DNA from: Agaricus subrufescens
Taxonomy: Eukaryota; Basidiomycota; Agaricomycetes; Agaricales; Agaricaceae
DNA: 64,000 nucleotides
NCBI GenBank assembly: GCA_029945375.1
Contig: CM057058.1
Location: 62,001-126,000, forward strand
Reading direction: 5' to 3'
Made by a program: the position numbers and the translations under genes
Part shown: piece after piece, positions 1 to 13,122 of the stretch
Position numbering within the stretch: position 1 is the first letter of the stretch
Layout: the number at the start of each line of letters is the position of its first letter
The notes under the pieces: model-generated
The model's input: the letters and a program-made list of their open reading frames with translations, nothing else
What the model was told of the DNA's origin: nothing
The model's database searches: none

Positions 1-127
1 GAAGCCAGCACGATCTCCCTTCCCAATACTGTTCAACTGGTCTTCGCGCCTATCAAGGTCACGGAATCTATTTTTGTTGCGGGTTCCGATGAGACAACTT
101 TGGCTATGGACAGAGATGGTGAACTGC

Positions 128-2396
128 TTACATCACAAAGAAGATCGTGCCAGTGACCCAGGCCGTAACAGCGAAAGAGCCGAACAACCAGACGAATCGA
201 TTTTCCACATTAACAGCGGTGAGTGCGAAATTAAGGGCTGAGCTGAGTGCATTCTGGAATTGGGCGAATGCTGTGACCACAGATCGCATACGGTGAGGTG
301 CCTATTTAGCCTGTGTTAGGGAAAGATTTTAAATTTGGGACGAATTTGGTTTTTTACCTTAGTAAAAGCGTATTCGATAGAGGTGATGGAAGCGAACATT
401 TCGGATAGTGCGACAAGAATGTAAGGCCCAGAGACTACCCAGACATTGATCTTTGAGGGGAAAGGATTGCCATCTGGGTCCAGACAAGTTGACGGTTCAT
501 CATTGTGACAGGGCGAACCGAGATAAATATAGTGTTCTAGAACAGCCGCATATAGCATTGCTTCCCCATTCCATTGACGTGAGCATAGGTTGATGCAAAA
601 AAAAATATTTCGTGCACTCACCAAGACCTGCGACGAGGAATCCAGCGTAGATACGTTTGATAGGAGAAAAATTGATACGCCATCGACGTAGTAGTGGATA
701 TATAACATAGTCCATAAGGGGCACCATGATAATGATAGCTATGGGGTTCAAATTCTGGATTAGGTCGTTGGGAGTCCCATTGAGTGTCATCCCAGCAGCC
801 ACTGTTCCCAAATTTCCATTGATCTGAGAATAGCCTAGGTGAAATGAGGTGGACAGTTCACATCTCAGGTGAGGAGGTTTACTCACAAAGCCAGTAAAAA
901 GGGAAAAAGAGGAAAACAGTGCAAGCATTGAGAGCGCGTGACACTTCACCGACGAACTCGTCGTCCCATGTAATCTTTGCGGGCACATGACCGTCTTGAT
1001 AAGAACCTATCAAACCACGAAGATATTAGATTAGCCATAGAAGCACAATGAATCTTACTAGGTCTAGCGGGATCCCAGAAATTTTTAGCACGAATCGCTC
1101 GAATAGTTCTGATGGGGTTGAGAGACCAGCGTGGCCCTAACGCAAACTTGATTACACGCAACGTCTGAGGTAATGTTAGATATTGTAAGGGTGAGAATGG
1201 CGTTAGTTTTGGGTACCTCAAGGAGAACGGAGCCTCGAGGAGGGGTCATAACGTAATTCTTCCTCCCAACGATAAGCACAAGGGGAACCAAACAAAAGAT
1301 GCCAGTGGGGACAAGATAAGCCGCCCAATATCCATGATCGCGAGCAAGGAATGAGGCGGAAATAGCGCCACAAGACCCAAAGTTAATTCCCGCGTAAAAC
1401 CCTATGAATTGGTCAGAGACATCGTTGAACGAACCATGAAAATGAAGCATACAGAGATAAGTGCTCTGTATAGTGAGGGTGGGGGATTTTATAACGATTT
1501 CGCCGGAAGGTAGAGTCTCCTTGCGAAGTTTCCCAGTGTATTGTTCCGCGATCATAGGTGCAACGTTAGACTTGATAGCACTGCGTTATTATTGTGTAAG
1601 TGACCCTTTCGGGGATATGGTCAACAGACCCTCACCCTGCACCGAGACCCATCACAACAATGGCCAAGACCAAGAGTCCTAGAGCCACTTGTGGATTCGC
1701 TAGCGACGCTGGGGTCGCAGAACCCACAAGGATGATATGGCCAGCCCTGTGTGAAATTAGTACAAGCCTCAGGAAAAATCCAAATCCTCGTACAAACAAA
1801 CAACAGAGAAGACAATGATAGTTGTATAACGACCCCAGAGCGTGTCTGCGATGATACCACCGACAAAGGGAGTAATATAGACCCAGAAATTATTGAACTA
1901 TGAGAGTGTCAAAAGGCCGAATCAATGAGCTGTGATATGTGATTGCGTACCGTGGCTGGTCAAATCATGAGTGGACAGAAGAGCGGGGAGCAGTGAGCAC
2001 ACTTACTGATGGCGAAGGCTTTCTGGACCCCTTGACCGAGAGCGCCGGCAATACCTACGTTTCTGTTACCAGCGCTCACTGCGCCGGTGGTTGATCCTGG
2101 AGGGAGAGAGGCTCGAATGTAGTTAGAAAAGATGTTGGTAGTTCCATAGTATGTCCATCTAAGGCCAGTGAAACCAAGACATAGACCAAAAAGAGGAGAG
2201 AAAGGTACCTCTCCGCAAACTCAACAATAAGGACCAACCAAGCCGACCAGGGGAGACGATCTGCGACATGCCTATAGGTATCAAACTCTCTTTGTGTGAC
2301 GCCCTCGGAGCCCTCGATAATACTATCTCCGTCTTCGGTGTATTGGACTTTGTCATTCTCGGGGCTAGCGAGCTGAATGTGTTTTTCGGACTGCAT
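128..2396 (-). CDS. PTR2: PTR2-type proton-coupled oligopeptide transporter
   Basis: Imports di- and tripeptides with protons across the plasma membrane (POT/PTR family, normally 12 membrane helices). The N-terminus has the family pattern 'HVADRLPWSAWLVLIVEFAER'-like in exon 1. After a 50-nt intron (2159-2208) exon 2 reads W-TYYGTTNIFSNYI, then QGVQKAFA and later FWVYITPFVGGIIADTLWGRY, all typical of fungal PTR2. Further exons give MIAEQYTGKLRKETL, with an intron inside TYL/WFYAGINFGS, and the C-terminal NALSSALNFALTAVNVENRF. The start at 2396 is the first ATG after an in-frame stop. The stop is at 128-130. About eight or more exons, and I saw no frame break. The family is certain; exact exon edges in the middle are partly inferred. 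Confidence 0.9.
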
Positions 2397-4958
2397 AGAG
2401 CTGGGGCCCCGCTTGTAATGCGGCGGGGAGTAAAGCTCATCTGTAGGCTAGAATCGCTATAAGTACTATCGCAGGGTGACAAGCTCCGGTACTCTTGGAA
2501 TATTAATTTAATCAAGCACATGGTTTCCCTGGCAGGCGCACAAGACCCATGCGACTTTCAAGGAAGTGTACAGACATGATAATGCTTGGACTCCAAACAT
2601 AGAGCCAGTACGGGTTTGGCGTTGATCACGCGATCAGATTGCAAACGTCCCGCCAAGGGATCCTGTTTGTAACCGGCGACCAAGAGAATCTTAGTATCGA
2701 ATCCTCATCGCAAGCTTTGGCCATTAATACCAGCATTCAAACTTTTTGAGAGCTCTAATAACTGTAAGAAGTGATCCCTCATTATACCTTCAAATGTTTG
2801 ACTTCTTTTAACTGCTTCATCGTATCCCCCACCCTGTTGGTGACCTAATTAAGATCCGAGTTATGTGATCTTACAGCCCCTGGATGCTTGGAATTTTTAT
2901 CTCCATGCTGTAAGGTTATTACATATGTTGATGCTAGACAGATATTTGACCTCACATCTGTGCATTTGTGTCGTTGAATCTCCATTACTGTGACATAGGG
3001 TTCGCAGAAAAATGTGGGCACCCACACGGACGCCTTTCCGCGTCGAGCCTGCATTGGGCCCGCGTCAGGCCCCCTAAGTGGTACCAAACCACATCTATAT
3101 ATCCATACGGTACTTGTAGCCCATCTGGTTCGCTAGTTTTTCTTCTAGACATAACCTAACAATTGTTGTTATAAGCTTATTGTTTTACAGTGCCAAGGAG
3201 ATCGGAAGGAGGTGTCCACTTAGTGTCCACATCAGTATAGATCATGTATGTACCGGACTCTGGCATATGTTTCTCGCGATTGCCCCACTCTCAGTACCAT
3301 TGTAAAGACACTTGGCTTCCGGATGCGAACGACAAGCAACAAGTGCTCAAGGTACTGAAGATCAAGAGAAGGGGAGACACGAGGAAAACGCCTGAGAGGT
3401 TCCGGTAAACGAGACAGAGACAGAGAGCAGAGATCTCGAGACAGACAAAAGCAGATATCTATATCTAGAATGGTGACTTCAACCCATCCCAAGTTCGAAA
3501 CGTTCTTCCAATATCACTTCTAAAAATAAGTGTTGAAATTCACCGGCCTCGGAGATATCAATGATATTTCCCATTTACCGATGTAGTAGCTATATACCCT
3601 TCCTACAAAGCGCTCCATGGTTCTTGATGTAGTAAGCACATATGACAATGATTCATGTCTTTGCAAGACATGTTCGCGTTTCGAGAACCAAATGTATAAA
3701 GTAGTATTAGATGATTTACAAACGGAGGGAAGGGAGCGAGGGGCGACTAAGCTAAGTATGGTGTGCTAAGAGGACTGGCGAGTGAGATTGGGCGAGAGCA
3801 CTTATGTAGGCTTCCCCGTCTGCTCGGAGCGGCTTCGTCAAGGCAGGCGGCGAAGGGCTCGTGGGCTCATTCACGGCGCGTGAGTGTTTAACGAAGGCGA
3901 CGCTTGACCGAGCGAGACTGTTCGAGCAGGCGTGAATGGATGGGCGTGGCTGGGTGGGCGAAAAAGAACGGTATGGAGAGGAGCGGTGGTCTCGTGACCG
4001 CAATGGGTCCGGAAAGATCCATGCCTGCTTACGGGCTGCCGCTCGCTGCGGGCTCTCAATCAGCAAAGGTTGATTGATAGTATTCAGTATGTTGAATTTT
4101 TTTTGTTGCCCAACTCTGTTGTGCCATTGAGACTGGGATCAATAAAGATAGGTCTGACCCTGACCCTTGGAGCAGATTAATGCTTAGAGGGTCTTAATGA
4201 CGTTCTGCTATCATTTATAGGGTGCTAGAGCAACCACCTGTTGAACAGTCCAAGGTGTCCATCAGCAACGAATCCTTTGATTCCGGGATAAAGGTTGACA
4301 TCTGAAAATTCTTGCGGTACCGCGAGAGTCACTTTGACATGCGAACTCCACATGTTGTAGGCTTTTTTTATCCCTCGTTCTCCACTCACATAATGGTCAT
4401 AAGAACGATGTATACACACCTTCTTTTCGTCTACAATTGAACAACAGAGGTAATTTAAGGATTCGGAACAATATCGTAGACTAACCATCAAAGTATAAGA
4501 GAGACAAATATCGCAGAAGACCTCTTCTTGTGGAGCCATCATAGCACCACTAGTTTCATTAGTTGATGGGATCAGGATAAGAAGCATTCTGGGCGTTGAT
4601 GTAGGCTGAATTGAGAAATCCGAATGCGATCCCTATGGGAAAAGCGATCTTACCTGCCTCTTGGCTCTCTTATGGATTCGATATCCTTCATCCTGTGCAT
4701 AGTGAGTGATCAATTAAGCTGTGAACATAGCCACAGTCGCGGAACATACAATTTTGCTTATTCGAGTATCAGCCTGTGGTTATATCTTCTGTGATGGATG
4801 CAACATGTGATGACGAATCGGACACGGCGATCTACTGAGAATGTGATTGTTAGCTGGGATAAAATTCATAAAAGTCGAATGGCGTCGTAAAGGGAAGTGT
4901 ATTCCCCACTAGCATTCACCAGAGTCGCCTTCTTCTCCCCTCCCGCCATTCTGCGAAT
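2397..4958. other. Intergenic region, mostly featureless
   Basis: Upstream flank of the peptide transporter and of the divergent seven-helix gene. About 3720-4060 is noticeably GC-rich compared with its surroundings and has open frames on the minus strand, but nothing there resembles a known protein. The only protein-like stretch is the minus-strand ORF at 4225-4587, listed separately. No RNA gene or mobile element was recognised. Confidence 0.5.
4225..4587 (-). other. Unidentified protein-like ORF or gene remnant
   Basis: The minus strand has an open frame ending in a segment that reads like real protein: VTLAVPQEFSDVNLYPGIKG, then FVADGHLGLFNRW, then a stop. Upstream on the same strand, plausible GT-AG introns could join short exons back to about 4700 (an ATG near 4720), but I could not build a convincing N-terminus or name a family. 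It lies divergently from the seven-helix gene that starts at 4959. It may be a small unrecognised gene, a decayed fragment, or chance. No function is assigned. Confidence 0.25.
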
Positions 4959-6358
4959 ATGGCTAAGCCTGATGTTTCCCTCGACAGATCTGAGCTCGTT
5001 GCTGTTTTTCTTGAAAGCATAGTATACGGTATGTAGTACATAACTCGCCCAGAGCGAGGCCACAATCACATCTCCATCTTGCGTCCCTAATATCACCTGG
5101 CAGGCATGTTTGTAATCTTTTATTTCATTCTGTTGTATATCGCATACTGGTCGGAGGGGGGAAAAGATCGCCTTCCTCGAAGAAGATATATTATACCAAT
5201 TGCGACCCTGATGATGTTAATCTCCACAGCGGTAAGTACTCTTGTCGCTTAGGAATGGTTTTTGCTCACTTGTAATATAACAGCATGTAGTGATTGATTT
5301 CCTGAGAGATATGAAAGCCCTAATCCCATCCCCATCGGATACCAGCAACGACAAGTTTTTCAAAATTTTATCGCACCCATACGCGATTCTCAACTGGGTG
5401 TTGTACGCTATCCAAACACTGCTCGGAGACGGTGTCCTGGTATGCGTTTTTGATTTCTAGAACGCATTCTTCTCTGATTGAGAATTAACCAGGTCTGGAG
5501 GTGCTATGTAGTTTGTGATAAGAAATGGTGGGTGTGTATCCCAGGAGGCTTGATGCTCGCTGTTAACACAGGTCAGTCAACACATATGTCATGAATTAAA
5601 TACAGCTAATAATGCATAATACTAGCTGTTTTGGTGGTCGTCTCCCACTATCTCACATTCACCACCGGCTCGGCCTTCATTCATTTCACTCTCCCATGGA
5701 TGACCACCTGGATGTCCATGACTGCCGTGTTACAAATCCTTTATTCAGGTGGGTTTCCCCTCCTCTTATTCCCGTTTATGATATTGATCGATGACCTATT
5801 TCTTCTACTAGCCGTGGTCGTGTATCAAATTAGTCGAAAATTCAATAGAACAAAACACTCTACAGCTGTAATCAGAGCCTTCGTGGAGAGTAGTGCACTC
5901 TACACTCTCTTTGATCTGGCGTTATTGATTGCATTCGAGCGTGCCTCGGATGCAGATTGGGTTTTGATTGACGTGATCACACCCCTAATTGCAAGTCTAA
6001 GCTCTCCGTAAATGTTCTAGTTCCCTGTTACTGACGCATTTGAAAACAGGGAATCACCTTCTGTCTTATCATCATTCAACTGCACTTCCAATTTGGAGAC
6101 AGAGTGCACGAGCCGACAGCACTTTCTACAGCTGCCTTCCGATCTAGAGGGGGTGCTACTACACATCATGAGCTCCAATCTATGGTTTTCGAGAAAAAGA
6201 GAGACGAACGCTCTTGCGGAAGCTTGGAAACTGGTACTGTGACCTCCAATGGATCATATCCTATCGAGGGTAGTAGTCGATTGAATGGCCCACCCGCCTT
6301 TGCACCTGGTCCGACTCGAGGTTTCACATACTCTACTGAGGCAGCAGCAGCAGTTTGA
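4959..6358 (+). CDS. Seven-helix membrane protein of a basidiomycete family of unknown function
   Basis: The ATG at 4959 opens a 70-nt exon (MAKPDVSLDRSELVAVFLES, then IVYG) whose last codon is completed after a 75-nt intron (5029-5103). Later exons give hydrophobic segments including MFVIFYFILLYIAYW, LLGDGVLVWRCYVVCDKKWW and WMTTWMSMTAVLQIL, then VYQISRKFNRTKHSTAVIRA and a final helix GITFCLIIIQLHFQFGDRV. A roughly 80-residue polar cytoplasmic tail follows, ending in an alanine run and the stop at 6356-6358. The 'GDGxLVxRCYVxxxxxWW' stretch and helix layout match the abundant uncharacterised seven-helix proteins of Agaricomycetes. The first exon was found by splicing and is too short to be a long ORF. 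A receptor or sensor role is possible but not shown. Confidence 0.8.
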
Positions 6359-6776
6359 AAGTGATGGTGCTGAACTAGAGGGAGAAACCCTACAGTCAAT
6401 TTCGTTTGTTCTACTTACATTCTCGGACAGCTATGCGTGCAGTGTGTGTGTACGACTATGCGGTAGGGGTTTTGTATTTATTGTGATCTGTGTACGTGAT
6501 TTGTACTAGGGATGTATATTCTGTTGTTCATCAATAGCGTCTTGCGCTCATTTATTTGTTAAGCTGCAATAGTATTGTAGTATGTTCCTTCTGGAAAGTT
6601 TTTTGTTGAATTACTATTCCGCCAGGTTGATAGTTACTTCAATCCTAGTAGTAAAATGTTTGTTAATTGTCCAAGAGTTATTGACATCACAAGGAGTGAC
6701 TCTCCAGCACGGGCCTATGATATAATCTACACGCTACCATATGCATGTATGCAGGCTGCTCTAGTTTGCCAAGTGG

Positions 6777-6866
6777 CCATTACACCCAAAGGGACATAAT
6801 AGAAGATCCTACAATATTTTCACCACTAACTTGTCATCCTAACGTGCCGTAAGCTGGTGCTGACGG
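6777..6866. repeat. Dispersed repeat relic, copy 1
   Basis: The stretch TTACACCCAAAGGGACATAA and the bases after it closely match copy 3 near 61467 (about 32 nt with roughly five mismatches). The match fades after 6815. Read on the minus strand, the shared edge contains a T-GTCCCTTT core. In copy 3 it begins TGTTATGTCCC, a TG start as seen in long terminal repeats, so a decayed LTR is one possibility. Confidence 0.45.
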
Positions 6867-9245
6867 CGTTTATACGTTATATGTGTCACCCAATCAAAAC
6901 ACTTCCAAGTCAACCTGTATTAAGTTCGACTCTCATCAATCATTTGAATACCAAAAGTCGGATTTATCACCCTGCCAATTTCAACTTAGTGATCTTTGAG
7001 CAGCGATGGATCATGTGGAGTCTGGCCTATGCTGAGGGACCTCATATTCAAAACCCGCAAAAAAAGCTCTAGCATCCGTACTATCTACCTACTAGTTGTG
7101 CTCAGGCTGACGAGTTGGAATTTAAACTGACTAACAAAACTTATTCCCCACCCTGTACGCTGTCCGTTGTTGCTACCTCAAATCTTCCCCTCATGGTTAC
7201 AAAACTTCTAACATTTCCCGATTTTGATGGACTATCATTTTTCGATCCGGCATTGACGTGATCATGGCGACGGTATGAGAAACAAGTATATCCTCGACAA
7301 CCATCTATCACTAACGCCTCCCCAACTCCCGACGTGATCCTTCCTAGACGTGGAATACTTGATGAACGGATTTACCATCGACGATATTTCGTTTTGATTA
7401 TTGGACAGCCCGTTGCTTCGTTTGTCTGACTCGGTGTGACAGTTTGATGTTCGTAGTGAGCTTCCCACTGGACGACAGATGATGCGATATGAGGTAGAAT
7501 GCTGTGTTCACATATTCGCACGTAAGTGTCCGATCCACAGGTTTCTTTGATAAGTTTTTGGCATTTGGCACCTGGGTCCTTTTTCGAGAAGCCTAAAAGA
7601 GAATTGAAACATTTCGGCAGTTATATACACGAAGTCGTGATGACCCCTACTTTGCGTTGGAGTGGGCTCCATCACACTTTTGAATACATACACCACGGGC
7701 TAGTTTTTTCCCCTCGTTCCACAAATTCCTTGTTTAGTACCAGTCCTTCTCTTCTTAAGAATACATATATATAATCAAACACTAGGTACATCGATAATTT
7801 CAAAAGGAAGGAAATGTCAAAACTGATTATCGAGGAGACGAGTGTCTCCTGACAAAGGGCTTGTGTGTGAGTTTCAGCGATGCCTGACGATAAAAAAAAT
7901 TAAGCGACTATATATAGATAGTCTTACTGCAACTGGTAAAAAAGGGGGGGCAGATAGTGACCGTGTGCCTTAGTCATGTAATAAACTCCAGGTACGGATA
8001 TAGTTCACTTACGAGACATAAAGGTCCGCCTCGGACCTGCTATTTAGGACCTGGTTCAGTCTGGGTCCGGGCTAAGGTTCTAGCGTACAAACTGCATAGA
8101 CTTCTTGAGAAAGGCATTGAAAGGCTGTTGAACCAGGATCAGACGGATGATCATGATGCACATGTAAAGGAACCCGAGCATTGAGCATCTTATTAGCATG
8201 AGAAAGCGTGAAACCAGTCATAACTTCGGGTGAGCACATTTTACATATCACCGATCAGCAATCTCTTACTCTTTTGCTGTTGAGAGAAGAAGTTCACCCG
8301 GTTCATCTCACGTCGCATCCATTCATGGATATATTTTAGGTTATGTCTTCTACTAGCGCTTTTGCGCCGAATGTCTTGGGAGATGGGTATCCAATAAAAG
8401 CGCCTTTCTAGGTCACTTGAACGCGTGCGATTGGCTATAATTTGCCTACATGTAGGTGAGACTATGATGGGTGTGATTAAGAGCATGCTTGGACCTCTTT
8501 TTAATTTGATGGTGGCTGCCATCATTTGTTGTTATGTCCTATCCATGGTGCCGGGAGCAAATGCGGTCAAAACTTGCTCCATCTTCTTCTAAGAATAGCC
8601 AGCCGTTGCCAATAAGCAGCTCGAAACCTCAAGACGCAAACAAAAATTTTTGTTTATAGAATCAGTTGATTGAGTGCTTGTGATCCATCAAGGTGGAGCT
8701 CGTTGGCAGGTGTATTCAACAGGGAACTCGTCGGTTCGGTTGACTCGTTCACATGTTCCGCAGGACATTTGAATGCCAATAAATTTACCCCAGATTTATC
8801 CATGCTTGTCCGAGTGGAGAACTGTACGTGCCTGGCGCGCAGCTACATCATGATCATTCGACGCCTGACTTATGACCGATGCCGGGACCTCATGACCTGA
8901 TGCTTGAGGTATCTCCAAAGTTGCTGTTTATTCTAGGGATTAGATCTCTTGGCATTGAGTGCTTGAGCAAACTTGGTAAAGAACAAATCACCTGGCTCTA
9001 TCGACGTGTAGCGATTAATAAATGGAAAGTCAAAATTATCATAGCCAAATGGGTTATCAGTAATTCGGCAATTTACCCTCTCGCTTTTTTTCGCTTTTCG
9101 ACCTTTTTGTACATGGCTTTATAGCCTACAATTGCTCAAATCATTCACTCTAAGTTCAAGTACCGTATTGGGTGAACTAACACCTTCATTTGTAAACACT
9201 CCTACATTATCCCACAGTTACTTGAGTGCAAAAGCTGGAAAATGA

Positions 9246-9313
9246 AAGGGGACTGTAACCTGGCTGTCCTTTCTGCCACCGACTCGTATATATGCTGTAA
9301 GCTCAGGCTCACA
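9246..9313. repeat. Dispersed repeat relic, copy 2
   Basis: The 43-nt block at 9271-9313 matches 61502-61544 with five differences. The shared core includes GTATATATGCTGTA. Together with copy 1, which matches the other half of copy 3, it suggests one ancestral repeat with copy 3 the most complete. The element class is unknown. Confidence 0.5.
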
Positions 9314-10499
9314 GGAACCTATCACACCAATATGAGTTACCCTCCGCTTTGCGCTCACAAGATGAGGGACCAATTCGGCGCATCAAACCTGCATCTACTC
9401 GCCTATATGGAATTGTGGCACCATCAAGTGTCCATGCCCGCTATGCCTACGTCTATCTCTCACTATCCCTCGCCCATCACGAGCTAATTCGTGTCGAGTC
9501 TGCGTGCAGTCCGAACATCGCATTTTTGTTGTAGCCTCACCAAGATGATATGATGGCCTTTGTACACTTATAGTATTCAGATTTTTACCTTTTGTCTTGA
9601 TCCTTGTGGACGGCATTTTTGGAGACTGATCACTCTTTGTTTTCGCCTCCACATGCGAAAACCAGCGAGTGAGTATAAGAGCAGCATTCATATGTAACAT
9701 TTCGAGCACGCAACGTTGTGGCAGAGTTATGTATCCGATAGCGCGTTGTAGAAGGTTTTGACCCAGAGAGATTGATTATCAGAAGTTTGACGGTACCTTC
9801 TCCCGGGTGATCCGCTACTGACATATAATTAGAGCCGCAATGTAATGATGTAACTGACGTCTCTCACTCATCTTTGCTCTCATCAACAGTTCTTCCAGCG
9901 CGCTCTGAGTGAAAGATGGGTTCACCCGAGAAGTATCTATGGCTTATGGATTATCCCCGATCATTAAGGCTATAAAGGGTGGATGACTCGTTTTGGCGCG
10001 TTTTTCGGTAAGGTTCGGTCTCTGAGAATAAGAATCCAAGTTCTAGGGAAGGTTAGTCACATTTCATCATGAGGTTGGACGGGATGCATGGAACTCTGAC
10101 TCCCACCGTGCCTCACACACGCGGGGCGTTTTTGCATTCAGTATGGGTCTCCACCATACTAGTGCCGACGTTTCAGTGCGGTGTAGATGAAGTAAAAGGG
10201 CTAGTGCAGTGTCGGTGGCGCATATGCCAGGAGGCGAGCAGAGAAAGGCTGGATACCATACGGAACTATGGCGTTGACGTCTTAATATTCATGGCGTCCG
10301 AGTCGGTTGTCAAACTCGGGAAAGAAGGTGCATGCTTGGGCAGGGTTCGGAGAAGGGAAAATGATGAGATAAGATAAGATAGGTACGCGGGGACCCCGTG
10401 GTCACGTAATAAAGGATGCGGTGCGGGGAAGAATGGATCACGGCGGGTTCGGACCTCCCTGCATGGGCCAGAATGTACTTTTTACGCCGGTTTTGGGCC

Positions 10500-10509
10500 T
10501 TTTTATAGG
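10500..10509 (+). promoter_or_regulatory. Probable TATA element
   Basis: TTTTTATAGG lies in a GC-rich upstream region, about 270 bp before the preferred ATG at 10776 and 140 bp before the alternative at 10644. It is the only clear TATA-like site in this stretch. Confidence 0.35.
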
Positions 10510-10775
10510 CTCCCGTATCACCGGGCAGTGGGTGACGGTGGGCAGGACTGCATGGCCGGAGTTGTGCTGGAGAGGATGGGGCAGGATGTCGTGCTGCGCG
10601 GACACGCTGCGTCATAGGCTTCCACAGGGGCCGTGCCGGGCTGATGCCGAGGGCAGCCGAGGGGCAGAGGCCCAAGTGCCGGGCCGTGGGAAGAGGAGGG
10701 GGTCCAGGGAGGGAAGCCGAGGGAGGCAGGTTGCAGAGGACCAGGAGCTCATGTCTGCGCCCGGTAAGTCCACCC

Positions 10776-12345
10776 ATGTCTCTCTCCTCCTCCTCCTCGC
10801 CCTCGCAGTCCAGTGCTGAACCCACCACCTCCCCCTCCTCCGCCTCGTCCACAGAAAGCCCGGTCTCGACCGGCTCCCCGCCCCCGACCTCGTCCCCCCC
10901 GGACACGTCTACGCCGCCGACCAGCACCCCGCCCCCGCCCACATCGCAGCCGCCGACCTCTCCGCCGACCTCCGAGCCTCCGACCTCCACTCCTCCGACC
11001 TCCACCCCGCCTCCCCCACCCCCCTCGAGCGACCCGCCATCCACCACCGTCTCGCAGCCCCCGACCTCTCAGCCGCCGGACACCACTACTTCTTCCCATT
11101 CCACCTTATCGTTAACTAATACTTCCTTTACCCCGTCCACGAGTGTGACCCGTTCCGTCGTTGTGTAAGCTTTTGTCCTCTGCGCTTTGATCTATTTCCC
11201 TTATTCCCTTAATAGCTCGACCACTGATGGCCAGGTATTCACCACCACCGTCCAAGTCACCTCTATCTTCTCAGCCCCTCCTGCTATCACCGCCCCACCA
11301 AGCACGTCCGATACCCACGGGGGCTCCAATCACACAGGCGCCATCGTAGGAGGCGTCGTTGGAGGTAACGTGACCCAATCTCTCTCCTACCTCCCCCACT
11401 CAACCGCAGACTGCAGGCGTCGTAGGAGGACTGGCGGTCGCTGTTCTTCTCATCTGGATAATCCTACGTAAAAGGCGTCAAGCCAAACTCGATGAATTCG
11501 ATGGCAACTTCGATCCTGCACGTGTTGTCTCTTCGTCTGGAGGCAATCGCCTCAATCTTGATGAAGAAGATACCCCTGCCGCAGCGGGTATAACCCCGTA
11601 CCCTTATCCTGAACAATACGAGACTCAGCAAAACATGTCCCAGATGCATTATGCGCCTGGTTACATGCCTTCTTCCTCAACGTCCCACTCCCCGCCGCCA
11701 CACTTACCGTCTGGTGCCTCATCTCCGACGCCACACCCGTATTCTACCTTCAATCAAAATTATGGTCAAACGTCCCCGGCCTCTGACGGTGGCTATACCA
11801 CTGCCTCATCAGGCCTTCCTTATCCTTCACCTGTTCAAGCACCTGGTTTCATGGGTGGAGCTGCTGCGGCGTTATTGGGTCGAGGTGGCCCTTCACCTGG
11901 CCCTTCTATGAACCTACCTCCTTCGGAATTCGGTTCTTCAGGGTCCCAGTCCGGCCATGGACATTCTGGGAGTGGCGGTAATGGATCTGGCGGCTATTAT
12001 AACGCCTTTGGGGGTACTGCGGGCAGGATGAGCAATAAGGAAAGAGAAGCCTATGAAGCTGCTGGTAATAGTGGCAGAATGGTGGTTACCAACAATCCTG
12101 ACCAAGCATACCCTCAATACCAACCGTATGCTTCTGGTCCTTCATCGTCCCCTTTTCCTCAAGGAACACCCCAACAACCGCAACAACCGCAACAACAAAG
12201 AGGAGAAAAATCGGGAGTTACTCGTAATCATGCTGCCTCCTCGAGTGTTATCGTACATCAAGATGGCGGCCGTGTACCACAACCCGATGAAGAGGAGGCA
12301 GAGATTCCCCCGACGTACGATAGTATACCGCGCGATCAAAGGTAG
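10776..12345 (+). CDS. Pro/Thr/Ser-rich single-pass membrane surface protein
   Basis: The ectodomain is low-complexity, built of Ser/Thr/Pro repeats (TSTPP, TSQPP, TSPPTSEPP), and is likely heavily O-glycosylated. Exons join at 11164/11216 and 11364/11417, the second join rebuilding a Gly/Val-rich run (GAIVGGVVGG) that leads into the helix LAVAVLLIWIILRKRR. The cytoplasmic tail is about 300 residues, with Gly/Ser and Gln/Pro runs, and ends EEEAEIPPTYDSIPRDQR. The layout (mucin-like outside, GG-rich helix, disordered tail) resembles fungal wall-stress sensors and basidiomycete relatives, but no WSC or other folded outer domain is present. The start is uncertain: 10776 gives MSLSSSS with no signal peptide, and 10644 is in frame upstream. 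A GTAAGT site at 10763 with an acceptor at 10809 could splice out the 10776 ATG. Confidence 0.75.
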
Positions 12346-13122
12346 ATCAAAGGAGGGGAAAAAAACAATTTTCTTGTTTGGCGTGGATGTAGATGTGCTT
12401 CGGTTTTTCGCATCTTGTTTTGAACCATGCGATTTGCAAATTCGTTTTCTTTTCTTGTGCAAGCATGTTTTTGTACTTACACCCTGTTTCTTCTTATGTA
12501 CGACTTACGACTGTTAGTTTACTCATCATACACCCATTCCTCTTTACCATCCACCACCCGCTTGTGTGTTGCATGTATATTTTATATATATATCTGCATG
12601 TTCAGTTTAATTTTTAATGTGTTTTGTTTTAAAGTTAATTACTAGGTCGTTTGGGGGTGAAAGTTGTGGATGGGGGTTTGTATTTTTATCTATAGATGAA
12701 TTCGATGTTTAATTTTATTTTAGTTTGTGTATCTTTGTGATCTGGCGAGTCGGAGATTGAGTGATTTTTGAGGTCCGATAGCACAGTCAGTTATTCAGAG
12801 TGGACAAACGAAGTGACGGCCTCTTTCTTATCTCTCACTTACTTGGCACAGACGCTCTCTGTGTGGCTTTAAATGACCTTTGAAAGACGTTTGATAAACA
12901 TCGTTTATGAGTCATTGATTATCTGCGCACATATGCCGCGGACCTTAATCATGCTGCGAGAATCATTGATTTTGTGCAGCAGAATGTTTTTCCGTGGTGT
13001 TCTTTGACATGCTGCGGGCGCTGTGTGTGCTTCTATTGGGTATGAAAATATGCGCAGTTGCTGAACTTGGATATTATATATATATGCGCCCTTTTTTTTT
13101 GAAATGGTAGGAGCTTATCGCG
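12346..13122. other. Intergenic region
   Basis: AT-rich 3-prime flank of the surface protein and upstream flank of the P450, with short TA microsatellites near 12582 and 13075. Nothing else recognised. Confidence 0.5.

Larger units (their letters stand above)
6359..10775. other. Long intergenic region with repeat relics
   Basis: About 4.4 kb without a recognisable gene. Open frames here are short and low in quality. Two relics of a dispersed repeat lie at about 6777-6866 and 9246-9313. A perfect 7-bp inverted repeat, AGGTCCG-CCT-CGGACCT, lies near 8025. The last 400 bp become GC-rich and contain the promoter region of the downstream surface-protein gene. Confidence 0.5.

Noticed and set aside
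3752..4066. GC-rich minus-strand ORFs
   Set aside because: Base composition is odd, but the translations have no domain and two overlapping frames are equally open, as expected for GC-rich noncoding DNA.
10310..11047. Long minus-strand ORF rich in Gly/Val, and another at 10749-11099 rich in Arg/Gly
   Set aside because: They are antisense shadows of the Pro/Thr/Ser-rich repeats of the surface protein; low complexity only, no domain or start context.
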